This document shows positions 8,433 through 12,215 of a stretch of 12,215 nucleotides of DNA, one piece after another. Numbering within the stretch: the stretch's first letter is position 1; the number at the start of each line of letters is the position of its first letter. A program made the translations under genes and the position numbers. This DNA comes from Komagataeibacter kakiaceti JCM 25156 (GTDB lineage Bacteria; Pseudomonadota; Alphaproteobacteria; Acetobacterales; Acetobacteraceae), in NCBI RefSeq assembly GCF_000613305.1, contig NZ_BAIO01000032.1, forward strand, positions 1 through 12,215. Reading direction: 5' to 3'. The notes beneath the pieces are model-generated. The model did no database searches and was not told where the DNA came from. It worked only from the letters and a program-made list of their open reading frames with translations.

Positions 8433-8900
8433 ATGTCGCAGACAGGTAATGAAGTCGTTGATGATCCCATGGCGACACCGTTCATGAAGGCGCTGATCGG
8501 GCGCATCCGGGCGGAAGACATGTACGGCGCGTGGGAGCGCAAGAAGGATACGGCGCTGCTGGATGATTACATCGTCACCAAGGAAGAGCGCCGCGCCATG
8601 CCGATGATCAGCGATCCCGATCCCGACACGCTGGCGCGGGTCGAGACGTTCTATCAGGCCGTAGGTCTGGCCATCGAGCAGGAAACGGGGCTCATGGCCT
8701 CGCCCATGATGAAGATGAGCCACGAAGGTTTCGGCCGCGTGATCCTGACAACCGGCCGGCTGGTCGTTCTGGCCAGGTCGCTGCGCGACGTACACCGCTT
8801 CGGGTTCGACAGCCTCGCGGTGCTGGCGCGCGAGGGCGAAAAGGCGGTGCGTCAGGCGATCGCGCAGATTGAAGAGTTTCCAGAAGTCGCACGGGCATAA
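8433..8900 (+). CDS. NifX-associated nitrogen fixation protein (DUF269 family)
   Basis: A 155-residue soluble protein of the nif-associated DUF269 family, nearly always found directly after nifX in proteobacterial nif clusters. Recognisable features are the N-terminal P-F-M-K-A-L-I-G-R-I-R-A-E-D-x-Y-G-x-W segment, the middle P-D-P-D-T-L-A-R-V-E-T-F-Y-Q-A-V-G segment, and the M-M-K-M-S-H-E-G-F-G-R region near residues 91-100. There are no cysteines, membrane segments or signal peptide. Its biochemical role is not established; position suggests cofactor assembly or metal handling. The ATG at 8433 follows a strong GAGGAGGA site (8419-8426) that lies inside the end of nifX, and the two genes are 2 bases apart, which implies coupled translation. 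Confidence 0.9.
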   Translation: MSQTGNEVVDDPMATPFMKALIGRIRAEDMYGAWERKKDTALLDDYIVTKEERRAMPMISDPDPDTLARVETFYQAVGLAIEQETGLMASPMMKMSHEGFGRVILTTGRLVVLARSLRDVHRFGFDSLAVLAREGEKAVRQAIAQIEEFPEVARA

Positions 8901-8912
8901 CGGAGAAAGAGA

Positions 8913-9122
8913 ATGGTGCAGATTGCGGACATGAAGGCGGAACTGAAAAAGCTGTCCGCGCGGGCGACGCAGGCCAAGATGGACCTGCATGATCTGGCCG
9001 AGGATCTGCCCGTCAACTGGCAGACAATCACGGCGGTCGCCGCACGCGCCCATCAGGCCTATGCGGATCTGATCACCAAGCGCGAGGCGCTCAGGGCCGC
9101 GGAAGAAAAGGCAGGGGAATAA
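8913..9122 (+). CDS. Small nif-associated helical protein (DUF683 family)
   Basis: A 69-residue protein of the DUF683 (CCE_0567-like) family, a regular neighbour of the DUF269 gene in nif clusters. The sequence is almost wholly helix-forming: a first amphipathic helix from about residue 4 to 28, a short turn around D-L-P-V-N-W (residues 31-36), and a second helix to the C-terminus. This fits the antiparallel helical hairpin known for the family. It has no cysteine. Function is unknown; involvement in nitrogenase maturation is inferred from context. The ATG at 8913 has GGAG (8902-8905). The stop codon is 2 bases before the fdxB start, so it is tightly packed in the operon. Confidence 0.88.
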   Translation: MVQIADMKAELKKLSARATQAKMDLHDLAEDLPVNWQTITAVAARAHQAYADLITKREALRAAEEKAGE

Positions 9123-9124
9123 TC

Positions 9125-9409
9125 ATGGATTGCGTAACCCGTGACGGCCGGCCATGGCAGCCGGATTATCTTCTTTCGATCAACCCGGCGGTCTGTATCG
9201 GCTGCGGGCGCTGCTTCAAGGTCTGTGGCCGTGGTGTCATGACCCTGCGCGGGATCGATGATGAAGGAAATGTTGTCGATGATGAGGACGAGGACGACGG
9301 AGATGTCGAACGCCGCGTGATGGTGATGGCGGATGACGGGGCCTGCATAGGCTGTGGCGCGTGCGCTCGGGTCTGTCCGACCGATTGCCAGACACACGGA
9401 GCCGCCTGA
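9125..9409 (+). CDS. fdxB: Nif-specific 2[4Fe-4S] ferredoxin III (FdxB type)
   Basis: A 94-residue bacterial-type ferredoxin with two C-x2-C-x2-C-x3-C motifs: Cys24, 27, 30, 34 and Cys74, 77, 80, 84. The first motif ends in C-G and the second in the usual C-P. The motifs are separated by a long acidic linker (residues 45-62, rich in Asp and Glu), as in the nif-specific ferredoxin III family. Extra cysteines are at 3 and 88. It likely carries low-potential electrons to NifH or to a maturation enzyme such as NifB; the exact partner is not known. The ATG at 9125 lies 2 bases after the DUF683 stop, with AGGGGA at 9113-9118 as ribosome-binding site. It is translated within the nifX-nifQ block. Confidence 0.93.
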   Translation: MDCVTRDGRPWQPDYLLSINPAVCIGCGRCFKVCGRGVMTLRGIDDEGNVVDDEDEDDGDVERRVMVMADDGACIGCGACARVCPTDCQTHGAA

Positions 9410-9432
9410 AAACCCGAAGGGATGGAAAAGCA

Positions 9433-10050
9433 ATGCAGGCCACGGATATCTACGGCTGGCTTATGGCCGGTAGCGCGGGGGGCGAATGCGACCAGTTCGA
9501 TGCCCATGTGGTTGCATCCATTCTGGCGTTGTCCCTTGTCCAGGCGCGTGAGCGGGCGGTCCCACTCGCGCAGTTGACCGGGCTGGGCGGCCGGGAGATG
9601 GTCGAACTGGTCGGCAGGACGCTGCCCGGGGCCAAAGAGCGTTTTGAACGCCTGGCGGAAATGCCCGCGCCGGAGGTGGATGAGACCGAAGCGGCACTGC
9701 GCGACCTGCTGCGCCGGGGCAACAGCACGGAGGATACGGCCTGGGGGCAGTTGATTGCCGCCCTGGTCGCCCGCCGCGCGATGGAGCCCAATCATCTGTG
9801 GCAGGATCTGGGATTGCGCCACAGGCGCGAACTCTCATGGCTTCTCGAACGTCATTTCGAGCCGCTGGCACGGCGCAACAGCGCGGACATGAAGTGGAAA
9901 AAATTCTTCTTCCGTCTCATCTGCCGCGATGAAGGCTACAGCCTGTGTTCCACGCCCGTCTGTGATGAATGTGACGACTTCGACCAGTGCTTTGGGGAGG
10001 AAGACGGTGAAAGCCTGCTCGCGCGCATCGCGGCGGGCAGGGTTGCATGA
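9433..10050 (+). CDS. nifQ: Molybdenum-handling protein NifQ
   Basis: NifQ supplies molybdenum, as a Mo-Fe-S cluster, to the NifEN/NifH complex during FeMo-cofactor synthesis. The 205-residue product ends with the defining C-x4-C-x2-C-x5-C motif (from L-C-S-T-P-V-C to the Cys before F-G, about residues 173-187), preceded by the conserved M-K-W-K-K-F-F-F-R-L-I-C segment and the R-R-E-L-S-W-L-L-E-R-H-F-E-P-L-A helix. The ATG at 9433 is chosen because AAGGGA (9417-9422) precedes it and because the protein then starts with a family-like A-T-D-I-Y-G-W-L. The frame is open further upstream, but that stretch overlaps fdxB and reads as non-protein-like Arg-rich sequence. It is the last gene of the first transcript, with a terminator 32 bases after its stop. 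Confidence 0.95.
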   Translation: MQATDIYGWLMAGSAGGECDQFDAHVVASILALSLVQARERAVPLAQLTGLGGREMVELVGRTLPGAKERFERLAEMPAPEVDETEAALRDLLRRGNSTEDTAWGQLIAALVARRAMEPNHLWQDLGLRHRRELSWLLERHFEPLARRNSADMKWKKFFFRLICRDEGYSLCSTPVCDECDDFDQCFGEEDGESLLARIAAGRVA

Positions 10051-10082
10051 AAAAACGTACCTTCACCAAAGCGGAATTCCGG

Positions 10083-10107
10083 TCCCGGCCCTGAGCCGGG
10101 ATTTTTT
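10083..10107 (+). terminator. Rho-independent terminator after nifQ
   Basis: TCCCGGC (10083-10089) pairs perfectly with GCCGGGA (10095-10101) around a 5-nt loop and is followed by six T (10102-10107). It marks the end of the nifH-to-nifQ transcript. Confidence 0.9.
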
Positions 10108-10108
10108 G

Positions 10109-10143
10109 TTTGTCGTGTCCGGACACGTCAGGAAGCCGACAAA
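10109..10143 (+). promoter_or_regulatory. Degenerate NifA site and inverted repeats upstream of iscA
   Basis: CGT (10126-10128), ten bases, then ACA (10139-10141) is one base from TGT-N10-ACA and ends 58 bases before the -24 element, nearly the same distance as at nifH. The outer arms TTTGTCG (10109-10115) and CGACAAA (10137-10143) form the same inverted repeat seen upstream of nifH, but with 21 instead of 16 bases between them. A perfect 14-bp palindrome, CGTGTCCGGACACG (10114-10127), overlaps the left half. NifA binding is inferred. Confidence 0.55.
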
Positions 10144-10171
10144 GTTGTAAACCGGACAGATCCCGTACGGA

Positions 10172-10184
10172 GAAGTGGTTGATA
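10172..10184 (-). promoter_or_regulatory. Candidate IHF site between the NifA site and the iscA promoter
   Basis: Read on the - strand the site is TATCAACCACTTC, which fits the IHF consensus WATCAANNNNTTR at all fixed positions but the last. It lies between the upstream activator site and the -24 element, where IHF bends nif promoters. No comparable match was seen upstream of nifH. Confidence 0.45.
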
Positions 10185-10199
10185 CTTCCCATCCATGCT

Positions 10200-10215
10200 T
10201 GGCACGCGGCTTGCG
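10200..10215 (+). promoter_or_regulatory. Sigma-54 (RpoN) -24/-12 promoter of iscA-nifU-nifS
   Basis: TGGCAC (10200-10205) and CTTGC (10210-10214) give GG-N10-GC with exact spacing, and the element closely matches the one upstream of nifH (both TGGCACG). Transcription is expected near 10226, leaving a leader of about 29 bases before the iscA start at 10255. Confidence 0.92.
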
Positions 10216-10254
10216 TCTTTCCAGACAAACCTTTCGTGGAAAGAGGAGTTCGCG

Positions 10255-10575
10255 ATGATCCAGTTGACGCCAAGTGCCTGTGACGCCGTTCGCTCGGCCA
10301 TCGCAGGGGCGGCCGGTCCGGTCGACGGCATCCGCATCATGGTGGAATCCGGTGGCTGCTCCGGCTTCAAATACATGATGGGGCTGGTCTCGGCGCCCGA
10401 ACCGTCCGATGTGATCATGGAAATGGATGGCGTGAAGGTGTTTGTCGATGCGGAGAGCATGCCGCATCTGGACGGCACGACCGTCGATTTTGTCGTGACG
10501 CTGGAACAGTCCGGTTTCTCGTTCGACAATCCGAACGCGGCATCCAAATGCTCTTGCGGAAAATCCTTCAGTTAA
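10255..10575 (+). CDS. Nif-type IscA/HesB iron-sulfur assembly protein
   Basis: A 106-residue A-type Fe-S carrier of the HesB/IscA family, often called nif-IscA when beside nifU. It can bind iron or an Fe-S cluster and deliver it to target proteins. The three family cysteines are present: Cys35 in E-S-G-G-C-S-G-F-K-Y, and Cys99 and Cys101 in K-C-S-C-G near the C-terminus. The ATG at 10255 is preceded by AGAGGAG (10242-10248). The frame is also open from an ATG at 10195, but that codon lies upstream of the predicted transcription start, so it cannot be used from this promoter. It is the first gene of the second NifA/sigma-54 transcript; nifU follows after 44 bases, which fits a role in cluster assembly for nitrogenase. 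Confidence 0.93.
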   Translation: MIQLTPSACDAVRSAIAGAAGPVDGIRIMVESGGCSGFKYMMGLVSAPEPSDVIMEMDGVKVFVDAESMPHLDGTTVDFVVTLEQSGFSFDNPNAASKCSCGKSFS

Positions 10576-10619
10576 TACGCGTGCCAGGCGATTTCACCAG
10601 GTAACGGGAGGCGTGCCCC

Positions 10620-11549
10620 ATGTGGGAATACTCTGATAAAGTACAGGAATACTTCTTCAACCCGAAAAACGCGGGAACGCTGGAAGACGCCAGCGGCGTT
10701 GGGGAAGTGGGCGCCATTGCCTGTGGCGACGCGCTGAAGCTCATGATCAAGGTAGATCCGGAATCGGAACGAATTACCGATGCGCGCTTCCAGACCTTTG
10801 GCTGCGGTTCGGCGATTGCGTCCTCCTCCGCCCTGACGGAGATCATTATCGGCAAGACGCTTGATGAGGCGCTGAAGATCACCAATCAGGACATTGCCGA
10901 TTTCCTCGGTGGCCTGCCCCCTGAAAAGATGCACTGCTCGGTCATGGGGTACGAGGCGCTGCGCGCGGCGGTAGCCAACTACCGTGGCGAGGTCTGGGAA
11001 GATGACCACGAGGAAGGCGCGCTGCTGTGCAAGTGCTTTGGCATTGACGAAGGCATGATCGAGCGCGCGGTTCGCAACAACGGCCTGACGAGCATGGAGC
11101 AGGTGGCCCATTTCACCAAGGCGACGGGAAGCTGCGGCACCTGCGTCGAGGGGGTGGAAGCCGTGCTGGAAAAGACCAATGCCGAGATGGTGGCCGAAGG
11201 GCTGCTTGACCCGGCGCAGGCTTTTGTCATGGGCGCGGTTCCGGTCGTGCCGGGGCGCCAGCAGCGCAAATCCCCGGTCGCGCCCCCCGCGCCCTCCGCT
11301 TCCAGGATGACGACGGTGCAGAAGATCCGCGTGATCGAGGAAGTTCTGGAAGAACTGCGCCCCGCGTTGCGCAACGATGGCGGCGATTGCGAACTGGTGG
11401 ATGTGGAAGATAACCGCGTGATGGTCCGCATGACCGGTGCGTGCGTCAACTGCCAGCTTGCGGCGGTGACGGTGCAGGGCATTCAGGCGCGCCTGGCCGA
11501 ACGGCTGGGCATGCCGGTACGCGTCATTCCGGTTCCGGCCGGAAAATAA
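10620..11549 (+). CDS. nifU: Nitrogenase Fe-S cluster scaffold NifU
   Basis: NifU is the scaffold on which [2Fe-2S] and [4Fe-4S] clusters are built for NifH and the NifB/NifEN pathway, using sulfur from NifS. The 309-residue product has all three modules: an IscU-like N-terminal domain with Cys35, Cys62 and Cys106; a central [2Fe-2S] domain with Cys137, Cys139, Cys172 and Cys175 (C-K-C-F-G ... C-G-T-C); a Pro/Ala-rich linker (about 208-228); and a C-terminal Nfu domain with Cys275 and Cys278 (G-A-C-V-N-C). The first seven cysteine positions match A. vinelandii NifU. The ATG at 10620 has GGGAGG at 10606-10611. nifS follows after 13 bases, the usual nifU-nifS pair. Confidence 0.97.
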   Translation: MWEYSDKVQEYFFNPKNAGTLEDASGVGEVGAIACGDALKLMIKVDPESERITDARFQTFGCGSAIASSSALTEIIIGKTLDEALKITNQDIADFLGGLPPEKMHCSVMGYEALRAAVANYRGEVWEDDHEEGALLCKCFGIDEGMIERAVRNNGLTSMEQVAHFTKATGSCGTCVEGVEAVLEKTNAEMVAEGLLDPAQAFVMGAVPVVPGRQQRKSPVAPPAPSASRMTTVQKIRVIEEVLEELRPALRNDGGDCELVDVEDNRVMVRMTGACVNCQLAAVTVQGIQARLAERLGMPVRVIPVPAGK

Positions 11550-11562
11550 GGGAGTGGGCAAG

Positions 11563-12215
11563 ATGAAGGCGGTTTATCTCGACAACAATGCAACCACCCG
11601 TGTCGATCCGGCCGCGGTTGCCGCAATGCTGCCCTTCTTTACCGAGCAGTTCGGTAATGCATCATCCATGCATGCCTTCGGTTCGGAAGTGGGCGGCGCG
11701 GTGCTGAAGGGGCGGCGGCAGCTACAGGCGCTGCTGGGCGCGCAGTTCGACCACGAAATCGTCTTTACCGGCGGCGGTACGGAATCCGACAACACGGCCA
11801 TTCTTTCGGCGCTGGAAACGCAGGGCGCGCGTAATGAGATCGTGACAAGCGCCGTGGAACATCCCGCCGTGCTGGCCCTGTGCGCGTGGCTGGAAAAGTC
11901 CCGTGGCGTCAAGGTGCATTACATCGGCGTGGATGCGCGCGGCAGGCTGGATGTCGCGGCGTATCGCAAGGCGCTTTCGCCGCGCACCGCCATAGCCTCC
12001 ATCATGTGGGCCAATAACGAAACCGGCACGATTTTCCCCGTGGAGATGCTGGCCGAACTCGCCCATGAAGCCGGAGCCCTGTTCCATACCGACGCGGTGC
12101 AGGCCGTTGGCAAGGTTCCGATGAACCTGAAGGAAACGGCGATCGACATGCTGTCGCTGTCGGGGCACAAGCTGCATGCGCCCAAGGGGATCGGGGCGCT
12201 GTATGTACGGCGCGG
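11563..12215 (+). CDS. nifS: Cysteine desulfurase NifS, 3'-truncated by window edge
   Basis: NifS is a PLP-dependent enzyme that removes sulfur from L-cysteine as an enzyme-bound persulfide and passes it to NifU. The visible 217 complete codons begin M-K-A-V-Y-L-D-N-N-A-T-T, the standard NifS start, and include Q-F-G-N-A-S-S-M-H near residue 30, G-G-G-T-E-S-D-N-T-A, E-H-P-A-V with His100, the N-N-E-T-G-T segment, H-T-D-A-V-Q, and the PLP lysine Lys203 in S-G-H-K-L-H. The active-site cysteine, near residue 325 in the family, lies beyond the right edge, so an intact gene cannot be confirmed. GGGAG at 11550-11554 precedes the ATG at 11563. It is the third gene of the iscA-nifU-nifS transcript, which probably continues past the window. 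Confidence 0.96.
   Translation, partial: MKAVYLDNNATTRVDPAAVAAMLPFFTEQFGNASSMHAFGSEVGGAVLKGRRQLQALLGAQFDHEIVFTGGGTESDNTAILSALETQGARNEIVTSAVEHPAVLALCAWLEKSRGVKVHYIGVDARGRLDVAAYRKALSPRTAIASIMWANNETGTIFPVEMLAELAHEAGALFHTDAVQAVGKVPMNLKETAIDMLSLSGHKLHAPKGIGALYVRR

Noticed and set aside
9257..9310. Very acidic stretch between the two ferredoxin clusters as an unusual insertion
   Set aside because: An acidic linker between the cluster motifs is typical of nif-specific ferredoxin III.
10072..10081. Palindrome CGGAATTCCG just before the nifQ terminator
   Set aside because: Short, next to a clear terminator, with no known operator match and no second copy noticed.
10579..10617. Direct repeat GCGTGCC at 10579-10585 and 10611-10617 before nifU
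   Set aside because: Seven bases in GC-rich DNA is expected by chance; no associated structure or promoter was seen.

Overview
The window is the core of a molybdenum-nitrogenase (nif) gene cluster from a GC-rich alphaproteobacterium. Every supported gene is on the + strand. Gene order (nifH-D-K-E-N-X, two small nif-associated genes, a 2[4Fe-4S] ferredoxin, nifQ, then iscA-type/nifU/nifS) and a distinctive pair of NifK residues (Tyr98 with Ala187) point to an Acetobacteraceae diazotroph of the Gluconacetobacter diazotrophicus type. The taxon is inferred from gene content and recall of that cluster, not from a search.

Layout. Bases 1-722 hold the 3' part of a SIR2-like gene that enters from the left edge and is followed by a rho-independent terminator (758-790). 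Bases 791-994 are the nifH control region: a canonical NifA site TGT-N10-ACA (838-853), a sigma-54 -24/-12 element with GG-N10-GC (914-929), and a possible 5'-UTR hairpin. The first transcript then carries nifH (995), nifD (1961), nifK (3511), nifE (5107), nifN (6559), nifX (7927), a DUF269 gene (8433), a DUF683 gene (8913), fdxB (9125) and nifQ (9433), and ends at a terminator (10083-10107). A second sigma-54 promoter (10200-10215), with a degenerate NifA site and a candidate IHF site, drives a nif-type iscA (10255), nifU (10620) and nifS (11563, cut by the right edge).

How the genes work together. NifH (Fe protein) feeds electrons to the NifDK tetramer. NifEN is the scaffold on which FeMo-cofactor matures. 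NifX carries cofactor precursor and NifQ handles molybdenum. FdxB is a likely low-potential electron carrier. NifS supplies sulfur and NifU/IscA assemble Fe-S clusters for the nitrogenase proteins. The two sigma-54 promoters should switch both transcripts on together under NifA.

Most of the region is a conventional nif cluster. The points worth a second look are: (1) nifN and nifX are in one continuous frame, apparently through loss of one base near 7857, with the expected NifN tail still readable in another frame; (2) NifK carries the residues of a tyrosine-ligated P-cluster; (3) strong hairpins without U-tracts follow each of nifH, nifD and nifK and none of the later genes; (4) the two control regions share a TTTGTCG...CGACAAA inverted repeat at nearly the same distance from the -24 element; (5) a SIR2-like gene borders the cluster. 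No mobile elements, CRISPR arrays, tRNA or rRNA genes were seen.
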